Of a stretch of DNA of 19,125 bases, positions 8,995 to 18,437 are shown one piece after another (position 1 is the first letter of the stretch; the number at the start of each line of letters is the position of its first letter). A model generated the notes under the pieces. The model saw only the letters and a list, made by a program, of their open reading frames with translations, ran no database searches and was not told the origin of the DNA. The translations under genes were made by a program, and so were the position numbers. The stretch comes from Chromera velia (lineage: Eukaryota > Sar > Chromeraceae). The stretch lies in NCBI GenBank assembly GCA_018398765.1, contig JAHBMJ010002407.1, forward strand, positions 1-19,125, in the 5' to 3' direction.

Positions 8995-9579
8995 CGAGGG
9001 AGAATTTAGGGCTGAATTCTCCCTCGATGAGTATCTGAAAAAAATTTTTTGGAGAGAGAATTTTTTTTAGTGTTTTTTCTGGCTTCTTTTACCGAAATAA
9101 GTCATCTTTTTTTTACTCCCTCGACAAAGATTTTTTTTTAATGTCACCGAGGGAGAATTCAGGGCTGAATTCTCCCTCTCCGGGTATGTCAAGGAAATAT
9201 CGTCCGAGGGAGAATTTAGCCCTGAATTCTCCCTCGGTCAAAATGCGAAGGATTTTTTTTTCCTTCGTACCGTAGAAAAGAGATGTACTTTGGATGAAAG
9301 GTGTTTGAGACAGCATTCATCTTGATTGAAATCATGCTAACTGCTCTCTTTCTCTCCTGGCAGCTCTCAATGTGCAGCACTTTGAGCCGTTTCACCCGAG
9401 GGAGAATTTAGGCCTGAATTCTCCCTCGGTAAAAATACGAAGGATTTTTTTTTCTTTCGCATCACAGAAAAGACACATTTTTTGGACAAAAGGTATTCGG
9501 AACAGCATTCATCTTGTATGGATTTATGCTACATGTTCTTTTTCTATTCTTAATCTGCACTATTGTGGGCCGTTTCAGG
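8995..9579. repeat. Array of four near-perfect 32-34 bp palindromes
   Basis: Palindromes lie at 8995-9026, 9148-9179, 9204-9237 and 9396-9429. Each arm reads CCGAGGGAGAATTYAG and its complement CTGAATTCTCCCTCGG, with two central bases that vary (GG, GG, CC, GC). The last two head tandem units of about 190 bases that share CGAAGGATTTTTTTT, AACAGCATTCATCTTG-like and GGGCCGTTTCA-like words; one copy also forms a CGAAGGA-T8-TCCTTCG hairpin at 9246-9267. The first two are joined by spacers similar to each other. The arms are conserved while the spacers drift. Confidence 0.8.
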
Positions 9580-10002
9580 TTACGCATCAGGGTTGCGCCT
9601 TGCGCGTCTCGTGTTCTCTGCTTGTGCACATTCAGAAAAAAGCAGCTATATTATTGTAAAACCTTTTGAATTCGTTTTCTAAGGCTTTAATTCTTCTCCT
9701 ATCTGCCTGTTTCTGTGCTTGATATATCTATGGACTCTTCTTCATATGTGTGTCTTCTGAATATGAATGCAGTTAAGTCCACTTCGAGGTGTGTGGAGGG
9801 ACCACCCCTGACAGCCCCTCTAGAAGGTGGGTTCAGAGCTCGTCCTTTGTATCAGTGGGTTATACTTAGTCTGCCAAGCTCTGGAGCTCTAGGCTGCCTT
9901 TTTGTTGACCATTTTGATTTCTTTTTTGAGTCTTTCTCCGTCTCTGCACCTGTGTATATCTAGGTGTGTACAACGTTAGGTGCAGCGTGTGTGACACTGT
10001 AT
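9580..10002. other. Internal non-coding part of the nested element
   Basis: An 82-residue forward frame (9715-9963) crosses an exon-like piece bounded by AATGCAG and GTGGGTT at about 9772-9826. Composition is unremarkable and no domain is visible. I call no gene. Confidence 0.25.
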
Positions 10003-10108
10003 GTGTGTGTATGTGTATATGTGTGTGTGTGTATGTGTATGTGTATGTATGTATGTGTGTGTGTGTATGTGTGTGTGTGGGTGTGTGTGTGTATGTGTGT
10101 ATGTGTAT

Positions 10109-10151
<43 letters not shown>

Positions 10152-10154
10152 TNT
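10003..10154. repeat. (TG)n/(TATG)n microsatellite with one ambiguous base
   Basis: About 150 bases of GTGTGT and GTATGT. One N at 10153 suggests uncertain base calling or a sequencing gap at the end of the repeat, so the true length may differ. Confidence 0.9.
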
Positions 10155-10598
10155 TTACTGACAGGTTACGTACACTGAAAGCCAATATAAAAATGTTGAT
10201 CATTGTTTCGGCGGCATTAAAAAATTGTTATATGAGTCGAATAACTTCGTTGTCTGGTTGTTGCAGTGTTACACTGAAACAGTGCCTTCAGCTCACGGCC
10301 AATATTATGAGCGTTCTGCTCATGATTTGTATTCAGACAGTCTAGTACACAGTATATATATATATCAACATATTAATAACATCAATTGTGATACTTGTAA
10401 AAGCTCTACACTATGTTTTATATGTTTTCAATCTTTCTATTAGAACCTTAAGATTTATTGTAAAGAAAATATTTTAAAGAGTTAAAAACTTAAAATCATA
10501 CATTCAAATTTAAATATATAGTTATCATAAATCAAATTTTTATATAATTCTTTTACTAACTAGGACTTAAAAAACACTTAATTGCACTCTTAAACCGT

Positions 10599-10714
10599 TT
10601 AAAACTCTTTGTTTTAAGTTTTTAATCATTGTTTAGTACCTAGAAATATTTGATAGATATGGTAATTTTGGAGACTGTTTTGATGTTGGAGACCGTTTGG
10701 GATAGATTTGTCTT
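10599..10714 (-). repeat. Right terminal inverted repeat of the nested element
   Basis: Ends with GGGATAGATTTGTCTT, directly before the CCTC duplication. On the minus strand the transposase frame runs into it and reads a spurious tail (DKSIPNGLQHQN and on) to a stop at about 10626. The AT-rich inner flank extends to about 10440. Confidence 0.85.
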
Positions 10715-12223
10715 CCTCTCTATTCATCTCTACATCAACCCCCCCCTCGGGCCCCCCCCCCCTTGACACGGAAAAGAGATTGACGGGAGGTAGCTCAGCC
10801 TCTCCTCCATTCATCTCTATATCAACCCCCCCCTCGGGCCCCTCCCCCCCTAACACAGAGAAGGGATTGACGGGAGGCACCTCAGCCTCTCCTCCATTCA
10901 TCTCTGCATCCTCCTCTCTCTCCCCTTCCCCCCGACGTGCACTCACCCTCCCTTCAAGTTGCCTCTGTCGGTCCCTCTGCTTTTTATACAGCGCCCTTGC
11001 TCTCTGCAAACGTTCTGCTAGGTCACGGAACATCTGTTTAACTTTCTTTAGAGCAATAGACCCCACCAGCACATGTGCAATCACAATGGAAATCTTGTTG
11101 ACAATAGATGCATATTGATGAGCTCCCGCTTTGCCTCCCTTCAAAGGAGACATCTGCGAATGATCAAATGACAAAATTTTCCCAAAATACCCACCCAGAC
11201 ATGCATCGTAAATCGGTTTGCTCTTCTCAAAGTTCAAAACAAACCACCCCCGAATCGTGCTCTTATCAGGAAAGGTGCTATGAAACCACTCTGTGAAGGA
11301 ACAGAATGGTACACAGGAGGCGGGGGCCATCTGGGAAGGGCCATCTCCCACACGGAAGAAACCATTCTTCTTCTGAAACACACGGACGACTGCTGTATAA
11401 TAGAGAAAAGAACGAAGGTAGTTGTTGTAAAAGATTTTGAGCAGGCCTTCACGGATGATTCTTGTGCTCCCCCCCCTTGAAACTGCCAACTGTCCGATCT
11501 CAAACAGAAACTCAGGGTCGACAATTCCATAAACTCCCGGTTTCATAGCCCCTGGGAACCAGACAAGCGCTGACTCTCCTATTTGCTTCAGAAAACGGTG
11601 ATCGGAAGAAAGGAAAGCAGTCTTGTTGTGATAGCACGTGAAGCTGTCACACCTCAGTCGGACTGGAAAGAGATACCAAGGGTTTCTGGCGGGAATGAAA
11701 AGTGGGCCTTCGTAACGGGTGCCCTTTACCGTCATAGTCGACCTGCAACCCTCTCCCATATACTGAAGCTTGCCAACACTTGCAACGATAGGGTGGATCA
11801 TGGGATTCCAAAAGAACACCCGCTTCAGACAGAATCGGGCAGGCAATGGGGCACGCTTTGCAGAGTGATCAATGTTCACAGGATCGATCCATCCCATCAT
11901 TTTTGACAGATTCCCCCCTCTTGCCGCCACCTCTTCTAAAATCTATCTTTCTTGCGTCTCTGAAATACGGGGCCATTTGCGGGGAAGGGAGTCTTGAGGG
12001 GGTGGAGAGGGAACAGCAGCAGCTGCAGCTGTAGACGAAGATGAGGGCACTGCAGCAGGCGCGGTAGCTGCTACAGCAATGCTAACGACAGGGACATCAA
12101 AGCGGCTACAAAGAGACTCTATAGGGGGATCCACGTTTGGAGACTCATGTATTTCAGGAGCAGCATCCGCAGAGGGTTCAGCAGCAGCGCTCCTGTCAGT
12201 CTCCTGTGTTTCCAAAACAGGAA
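10715..12223 (-). pseudogene. Transposase exon: zinc-binding DUF6729-like region and first catalytic D
   Basis: Starts after the acceptor TGTCTTGCAG and opens with VPVLETQETDRSAAAEPS, a low-complexity Ala/Pro/Ser stretch. A TAG at 11943-11945 then interrupts; the frame continues as ILEEVAARGG. Next come VFFWNPMIHPIVASVG, PARNPWYLFPVRLRCDSFTC, FLSSDHRFLKQIG, GIVDPEFLFEIGQLAVSRGG, and GYFGKILSFDHSQMSP with IVNKISIVIAHVLVGS. Cys residues in RLRCDSFTC, the 'SSD..fL' and 'VDPEFLFEI' words resemble the zinc-binding region that precedes some eukaryotic DDE domains (DUF6729), and SFDHS fits the first catalytic Asp. A basic helix (ALYKKQRDRQRQLEGR) and a repeated acidic linker follow. The family name is from memory and should be tested by profile search. 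Confidence 0.65.
10722..10990 (-). repeat. 87-bp tandem repeat in the acidic linker of the transposase
   Basis: ATTCATCTCT anchors at 10722, 10809 and 10896 give an exact 87-base step, 29 residues. The peptide unit reads EMNGGEAE(V/L)PPVN, then FSV and a GGGPEGGVD turn. Similar EM-containing words (AEMDQE, DAEMDF) continue on the other side of the nested insertion, which shows the linker was once continuous. It lies between the first and second catalytic Asp, where this kind of domain tolerates inserts. Confidence 0.7.
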
Positions 12224-12395
12224 CTGCAAGACAGCAAAGCAAAACAGAGGGTGACAGAGGGAAAGTGAATATGCATGGGAGAGAGTCCGAGAGTGATGGC
12301 AGTAAAAGTAAGCGGCCTGATGGGGAGCAAAGAGGAAAATGGAGGGAGGAAGCCAAGCGGAGACCACCGTACGGGGAGCACCACAAGCAACTAAC

Positions 12396-12464
12396 CTGGG
12401 GCACGGGGGATGACAGAGGAAGCCCCTTGATCATCACTGGCTTGCCGTAGACCTCCTTTGAAGG
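12396..12464 (-). pseudogene. Small internal exon of the transposase gene
   Basis: 69 bases bounded by a CTTTGCAG acceptor and a GTTAGT donor. Read in the phase needed to join the next exon it gives FKGGLRQASDDQGASSVIPR then AP, continuing as VPVLETQE; the other phase meets a stop downstream. The intron to the next exon is 172 bases (12224-12395). Confidence 0.5.
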
Positions 12465-12658
12465 CTGCAAAGAACAAAGCAGGGTGAAATTAACAGTGTA
12501 GACAGGTAGACGCGTGAGGGCTGTACACGGAGAGTAACACGAAGACCACCAGCAGAGTAGAAAAATGAAGCAGGCCATCACAGACCTTGCAAGATAGTTG
12601 GTTGACTCTTGCTTGTGGGCACCACCTAAGGCTACCGATGCTGTCGGGAAGACTGCAG

Positions 12659-12853
12659 TCAGTTGGACCAGTCATAGTCATGCCCACATACACATTTCGA
12701 TAACGAGTTATTCCGTGCAGGACAGTCCTTAATTTTCTTATACTTGCTCTTCCATGGTTCGCTCTTGGGATGGGACTTCCGAGGGTGCTCACCCTTTGCG
12801 AGAGCATCGATTCGATCCTCCCAATATATACCTCCCTTGGCTTTCTTCGGCAT
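12659..12853 (-). pseudogene. N-terminal exon of the transposase, Lys-rich with a Cys cluster
   Basis: ATG at 12851-12853 gives MPKKAKGGIYWEDRIDALAK, then a Lys/Ser-rich part and KDCPARNNSLSKCVCGHDY, a short CP-x8-CxC-type zinc motif, to a TGA at 12659. Another frame immediately downstream, to about 12585, reads LRWCPQARVNQLSCKVCDG, a second motif of the same shape. The two would join in one frame only if 16 bases (or one base) were removed, so a frameshift or an unusual intron is likely here. How this exon connects to 12464 is unresolved. It is taken as the transposase start because it is on the same strand, in position, and begins with a plausible ATG. Confidence 0.45.
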
Positions 12854-12899
12854 GCGAGAGTAGCGTAGGCTCTGTAGGCGAGACAGCTAACTACTATCA

Positions 12900-13194
12900 C
12901 AAACCACCACCAACGTCCAAAATAGAAAAATGAGAGACTAGAGCCTCATCACAAATGATGACGGCTTCCAAGACTTTCAACGCTCTAAGATAATCATGTT
13001 GATGAGAAAAACATGTTTCAAAACGGATTATGTGTATGAAGAGAATAAGAACCGTGAGGTTGTCAGTGGTTATCGGTGGTCTCCACGGTGGAGACGGAGA
13101 CCACGGGGCTAGTCTCCGTCTGAGGGTGTATGCAAAAAATTTCTTGAGGGTTCGTGGATGCATAGTACAATACATAGTATGTCCTAGCATATAC
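12900..13194. other. 5' flank of the transposase gene with GTCTCC/GGAGAC inverted repeats
   Basis: No gene seen. At 13077-13125 the words GGTCTCC, GGAGAC, GGAGACC and GTCTCCGTC alternate and can form competing hairpins. GGTCTCC is also the repeated word in the nested element's ends, which may be chance. Confidence 0.3.
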
Positions 13195-13340
13195 CGGCCG
13201 TTAGTACGTTCCGGCCGTCAAAATAGCATGTACACGGCCTGTCAAAATAGCCTGGCGCAGGCTGGTTAGTGAGCTCGGCTGGCAGACTCGCCAAAAATCC
13301 CTGGCCTGTCAAACATTTATGGCCCGTCAAATGTCCCCAG
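13195..13340 (+). repeat. Cluster of five GGCC(Y)GTCAAA-like motifs
   Basis: CCGGCCGTTAGT, CCGGCCGTCAAAATAGC, CGGCCTGTCAAAATAGC, TGGCCTGTCAAACATTT and TGGCCCGTCAAATGTCCC occur in the same orientation. The last two match 1755-1810 in order. The clusters bracket the transposase and Cys-rich gene, but in direct rather than inverted orientation. Confidence 0.55.
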
Positions 13341-13358
13341 CCGGATAATTTCAATTCC

Positions 13359-13600
13359 AAGGCACTCACCTTTTTCGCGGGCGCGAGTCATATGGCGCGG
13401 CGCGCGCAAGGCACTCACCCGGCCCGGGGGAGTCACCCGTAGCGTTTGGTTAATTTTTCGCTTGCGGGACCATTTTTGACGGTAGTCTTTCCGGGGCCGG
13501 TAGCGCGTGGTTGGGGCGCGAGATGCGCGTAGACGGCGCGCTTTTTTCGCTTGCAGGACCATTTTTGGCGGTGGCTTTCCGGGGCCCCCGCGCCCCCCCG
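13359..13600 (+). repeat. GC-rich block with an 89-base direct duplication
   Basis: CGCTTGC(G/A)GGACCATTTTTG is followed by (A/G)CGGT(A/G)G and CTTTCCGGGGCC at about 13459-13498 and again at about 13548-13588. AAGGCACTCACC also occurs twice, at about 13358 and 13408. No gene supported. Confidence 0.55.
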
Positions 13601-14068
13601 CGCGTGTGTCTAAAAAAACGCATGCAGGCGCGTGTGGCTAAAAAAAAAAGGCTCGCCGTATTAAGTATAGCTTCTTATCGCCTCTCCGGGCGTGTATAGT
13701 AGATATAATAATTTGTTTCTATTAAAACATTTTTAATTGCATGTATAGTTTGTATATATGTACGTATCAGTACTTGCGCATGCATGTATGCTCCCGTACG
13801 TATATATATATATATATACATATTAATTATTAATAATATACGTACATCATAAGTTCGAGCTGCGTCGGTCACATGCATGCAGCTTTATGCAGGTTGTGCA
13901 GCAGCAAGTAGCACGGGGTCTTTTCTTCACGCACTCGTTCGGAGAGAATTTGGAGTGGCGACCTGTTTCCTCTGTGACGGATCTGAAAAGCGATCTGCTG
14001 TCCGCACTGAAAAGCTCAACCGCGCAGTGGTACATCGCGGCAGGCCAACAGAGGGACAAGCAATCAGA
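13600..14068. other. Upstream region of the NlpC/P60-like gene with an AT-rich palindrome
   Basis: CGTACGTATATAT... at 13795-13820 pairs with ATATACGTAC at 13836-13845 around an AT-rich centre, a cruciform-prone sequence. A TGCATGCA octamer lies at 13874-13881 and overlaps an ATG (13877) that is in frame with the gene start at 14069. No core promoter identified with confidence. Confidence 0.35.
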
Positions 14069-14708
14069 ATGAGCAGCCCCTCGAGAGGTGGATCTGCAAG
14101 GGGGGCGGGCAAAGACACGGAGAGGCTCAAAAACATAGGCAAAGCGGATGCAGGGGACAAGAAGAAACAAGAACCACACAGAGGGGACGAAGAAGTCGTG
14201 GGAGCAAAAGAGGAAGAGGGGTTGAACAATGACGGCGCCACGCAGAACCTACAGGACAGGTCAGCCATGCCTGCAGCACTTCGCAGATACACGGTATATG
14301 TTTCCTCAATCAAGAGAAGACATTGGGGGAGATGCAAGTATTCAAACAAGCATGCCATCCTCATCCGTCCCTCTATGACCACCCCCTTGTTTTTCTCTCA
14401 ACTAGCCGACCCGCACGCCTTTGATTATCTCCTTGGCAGCTCCCAGTCAACTTGCACTACGAATCGTCAGACTTCCTGTGACACTCCCATTAGCCTTCTC
14501 GCTTGCGTGGCAAACAGGTGTAGCGCATTGGTTACCCAGGTCGAGCCGGATGCGCAGTCAGTCAGTCAGTCAGTCAGTCAGTCAGCCGGTCAGTCAGTCA
14601 GTCAGTCAGTCAGTCAGTCAGTCAGTCAGCCAGCTAGTCAGCCAGTCAGCCAGTCAGCCAGTCAGCCAGTCGGTCAGTCAGCCAGCCATTCAGTCGGTCA
14701 GTCAGTCA

Positions 14709-14745
<37 letters not shown>

Positions 14746-15078
14746 TCAGTCAGTCAGTCAGTCAGCCAGCCAGTCAGTCAGTCAGTCAGTCAGTCAGTCA
14801 GTCAGTCAGTCAGTCAGCCGGTCAGTCAGTCAGTCAGTCAGTCAGTCAGTCAGTCAGCCAGTCAGCCAGTGTCAGTCAGTCAGCCAGCCAGTCAGTCAGT
14901 CAGTCAGTCAGTCAGTCAGTCAGTCAGCCGGTCAGTCAGTCAGTCAGTCAGTCAGTCAGTCAGCCAGTCAGCCAGTCAGCCAGTCAGCCAGTCGGTCAGT
15001 CAGTCAGCCATTCAGTCGGTCAGTCAGTCAGTCAGTCGGTCAGTCAGTCAGTCAGTCAGTCGGTCAGTCACTCAGTCA

Positions 15079-15119
<41 letters not shown>

Positions 15120-15363
15120 TCAGTCAGTCAGTCAGTCAGTGTCAGTCAATAGGTCAGTCAGTCAGTCAGTCTGTCTGTCTGTCTGTCTGTCATGCCTGTA
15201 TAGTCATCTGTGTGTGTTGCGCTCAGCACAGGGACACACACACTGCAGGGGCCTCCCCGTTTCATCGATCGCTTCATTGAAGGAAGGAAGGAAGGAAGGC
15301 AGGAAGGAAGGAAGGAAGGAAGGCAGGAAGGAAGGAAGGCAGGAAGGAAGGAAGGCAGGAAGG

Positions 15364-15395
<32 letters not shown>

Positions 15396-16709
15396 AAGGA
15401 AGGAAGGGAGGGAGGAAGGAAGGAAGGAAGGCAGGAAGGAAGGCAGGAAGGAAGGCAGGAAGGCAGGAAGAAACAACTTGTATGGGCCTTCGTTCCAACA
15501 TGAGAGGGAGAGCCTCTCGGATTTCACCCCCTAACATGTATTCAATCATTCCATCCTGAGATTAACAGCAGAGCCACACATACCTAAATGCCCCCATGCA
15601 CCGCGCAAAAAGGACCCTCCCTGATGATAGTGAGTGAGCAGAATGCCCCCACGCTTCTACTTTCTTCTACCTTTTCTCCTGCTGAAACAATTGAATCAAT
15701 TGTTGGTCGAAGAGTGCTATCAATTCGCCTACGATGCCTGCCTGCCTGCCTGCCTGTTTATCTGCTTGCAGCTTTCGCAAGTTCCGAGAATCACGTCTTG
15801 CCGAAAGAAGAAGAGCATCGAAAGAAATCGACAGGAAAGATCCAGTCAGTCAGTCAGTCTGTCTGTCAAAAATAAGAGGAGGAAAGGAAGAAAAAGAAAG
15901 AACATATAGTCTGTCAACAGTAAGTCAGTGAGTTAGTCAGGTTAGCAGTCTAAGAACGACGCTGGTGATAAGAATAGCTCCATGAGGCTTTCTGCTTCCT
16001 CTTCTCGATTTTGGGCTCCACTGTCGTCATAAACACTTTGTGCCTCCCCCAAGGGAAAACGAAGGGCCTACCGTCTCTCTGTGGGAGAATTGAAGGGAGA
16101 CCAGAAAGAATGAAGGCTGCAAGGAAGAATCCAAAGATTGACAGGCAGTCAGGCACTGAGGCATAATCAGCGAGTTCAAAATCAGCAAATGCACTTTTGT
16201 GCGTTTGAATAAATGGGTTTACCGCTGAAAGGATAAATTTGCAAGGAGAACTTCGAACAGGCGCATGGCTGGCTACACGTACCTACACGAACGAACAAAC
16301 GAAGGAAAGAGCGGAAGGAAGAACCCACGCTTGCTCCACTTAATTGTCCGGCTGCCTGCCTGCCTGCCTGCCTGTTTGCAGGACAGAAAGGCCCGTCTCC
16401 GGAAGGCATTCGTGGAGCAGTGCAAGAACTACCTAGGGGTTCCGTATGCCCAGAGATTCCACGAACCTGGAACTCCCGAGCACCAGAGTCCCGTCTTCCT
16501 GTACGTCAGTTTGTTTGTCTGTCAGGTTGTCTGCCTGTCTGTCTGTGAATAATTTGGTGAGGCAGTCGGTCAGTGAGTCTGCCTGTCTGTCTGTGAATCA
16601 TTTGGTGAGGCAGTCGGTCAGTGAAGTTTACGTTCTTTTCTGGTAGCAGGTGTTTAATTACGTGGTCTCATTCGATCACTCCATGTGAGTCTTTCAGGCA
16701 CGCACACGC

Positions 16710-16744
<35 letters not shown>

Positions 16745-17308
16745 CACACACACGCACGCACACACACACACACACGCACACACACACACGCACACACACA
16801 CCGTCTTCAGCATTTCTTACTTCAATTTTGCCTTCATTCATTCACTCACTCCACGAGTGTGTCTCGTCTTCCTTGCTTCGATCTTGCGTGCAGTGACTGC
16901 TGCGCCCTCGTGCGACGCGTTCTGGACGATCTCTCTGATGACTTTGGGTTCCGAGTCGGGAGGTCAGTCAGCTCCTTCCTTCCTCTGTTCTGTTTCTCCC
17001 TCCCGCCCTCCCTCTGTCTCTCTCTCTCTCGTCCTTTCCTGTCTGTCTTTCTGTGTGCTTGTCCGAGTTTCTTTATCTTTTTTTCTATTTGTCTGTTGCT
17101 GCATCCCCCTTGTATATTCGTTGTTTTGCGTTTTGTTTCTTTCATGGCCTCATGGCCACCTCCTTGTCTCTTTGATCGCACACGCTTTTGCACCCGAGAG
17201 CCAAGCAAGTGCAAAGAAAAAATAACCAGACACGCAGCAAGGCCTGCCTCCGTGCAGCCACGACGGCTAGACAGAGGGAACGAATGGATGCATGGATGAA
17301 TGCGTCAA

Positions 17309-17346
<38 letters not shown>

Positions 17347-18404
17347 TGTTCAGATGGAACCAGGCGTATCAATTCGATACCTTGCCCCGAGCGCTCTCGT
17401 TCGAGCAGATGGAGCCGGGAGACTTGGTCTTCTATTCTGGAGTGTACTATAACTCGGAGGCGAGGAAACAAAAGCATGACATGGTGCATGTAGAGGTTGG
17501 TAGGTGGGTAGGTCAGAGAGTGGAGTTGAGAAGATGCCCGTTGACGGATGAGTAAGAAAAGAGGAAAGTGAATTTCTTGCTGACTGTCTGCCTGTCTGGG
17601 GTTTGTGTGATCAGCAGGCTCGAGAGCGAATGCATGAAGGAGTGTTCATTGAAGAACTTAAAGAAAGGATGTGATGACTTCCCTCATGTCCCATCAATCA
17701 AACGCATGCATGAATGCCGTCAGGGTTTTCATCATGTCGTCAATCCTCATTTCGTATCCGTGCTCCGCCTTCATGTCTCTTTGTCTGCGTGTGGCTGCTC
17801 CGTCTGCATACCTGCTGGGTGGGTGGGTGGTGGGTGGGTGCAGGTGTACGTCGGTCCCGGAGAGGAAACGATCGGGGCGAGATGGCACAGGGGGAAGGTG
17901 CAAATCTTTGACTCGTACAAGTAAGTAAGTAAGCAAGGAAGTAAGTAAGTAAGTAAATCTGTCATGAGAGAATGTACAAGCGAGCGACCTGTTGGATAGA
18001 AAGGAGAATCGGAACGTGTTGACCAAATCTTTTGGCCCTTTCTGGTGGAAGGTGCGTGTTGGTTCATGAATAAATGTTTGTTACCGCTGGTAATTTTTAG
18101 ATGGACAGACATGGTTTACACCTCTCTTTGGCGTCGTCGTTCCGCCCCCCGCATTCTCCTCCCTCCCTCCTTCCATCAATCCTCCTGCCTTCCTGTGGGT
18201 GCGCACGCGGGTGTGGTTTGGGGGGGACCTTGGATGTCCCCCCACACATGCAATTGACTAATTGTCGTCTGTCTGTCTGTCTGTCTGTTTTTCTATGTTT
18301 GTGTTTGTTTTCTCGCTCGCAGGTTCACGTCTACGTCCTACCACTCCATCAAGCATCACTTCAGGTCTGTGCTTGTGTTCCCTCCCTGCCTGTACGTTGC
18401 ATGG

Positions 18405-18437
<33 letters not shown>

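Larger units (their letters stand above)
6510..10714. mobile_element. Nested 4,205-bp DNA transposon with 116-bp inverted ends and CCTC target duplication
   Basis: The ends start 5'-AAGACAAATCTATCCC and form inverted repeats 6510-6625 and 10599-10714, alignable without gaps with 17 mismatches over 116 bases by my hand count. Flanks are CCTC at 6506-6509 and CCTC at 10715-10718. It sits inside the acidic linker of the DDE transposase; dropping it and one CCTC copy leaves that reading frame open. Each end carries GGTCTCCAAC and (G/A)GTCTCCAAAA spaced by nine bases, possible transposase-binding sites. Inside are only tandem arrays, exon-like blocks, palindromes and a TG tract, with no transposase of its own, so it was probably moved in trans. 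The superfamily is not identified. Confidence 0.8.
4908..12853 (-). pseudogene. DDE-type transposase gene, split by a nested element and carrying in-frame stops
   Basis: One gene read right to left. Pieces: N-terminal exon 12853 to about 12660; exon 12464-12396; exon 12223 to 10715; then, beyond the 4.2-kb insertion 6510-10714, coding resumes at 6509 and runs to TAA at 4908. The triad is visible: D at 11163-11165 (ILSFDHSQ), D at 6375-6377 (LGYTDCECC) and E at 5769-5771 (RGSNGSERTHLEL), with LDAWHWIHRIF between the last two, the layout of eukaryotic DDE transposases whose N-terminus carries a zinc-binding, DUF6729-like region. It would have bound and cut its own element ends in the nucleus. 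Defects: the insertion, TAG codons at 11943-11945 and 6177-6179, and probably a frame problem near 12660. The element's outer ends were not identified with confidence. Confidence 0.65.

Noticed and set aside
9113-9316. Minus-strand 67-residue frame with GEGEFSPEFSLG repeats
   Set aside because: It is the translation of the palindrome array; the similar words come from the DNA palindromes, not from protein selection.
8995-9429. CRISPR-like repeats at the palindromes
   Set aside because: Spacers are themselves related tandem sequence and of unequal length (24 to 158 bases); no cas genes and a eukaryotic context.
6510-10714. Two separate elements facing each other instead of one nested element
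   Set aside because: The CCTC flanks and the restored transposase frame require a single insertion bounded by these ends.
14262-15280. Continuation of the first exon into a 467-residue SVSQ-rich protein
   Set aside because: A GTCAGC donor at 14260 joins in phase to the exon at 15772, whereas the extension is a CAGT repeat translation.
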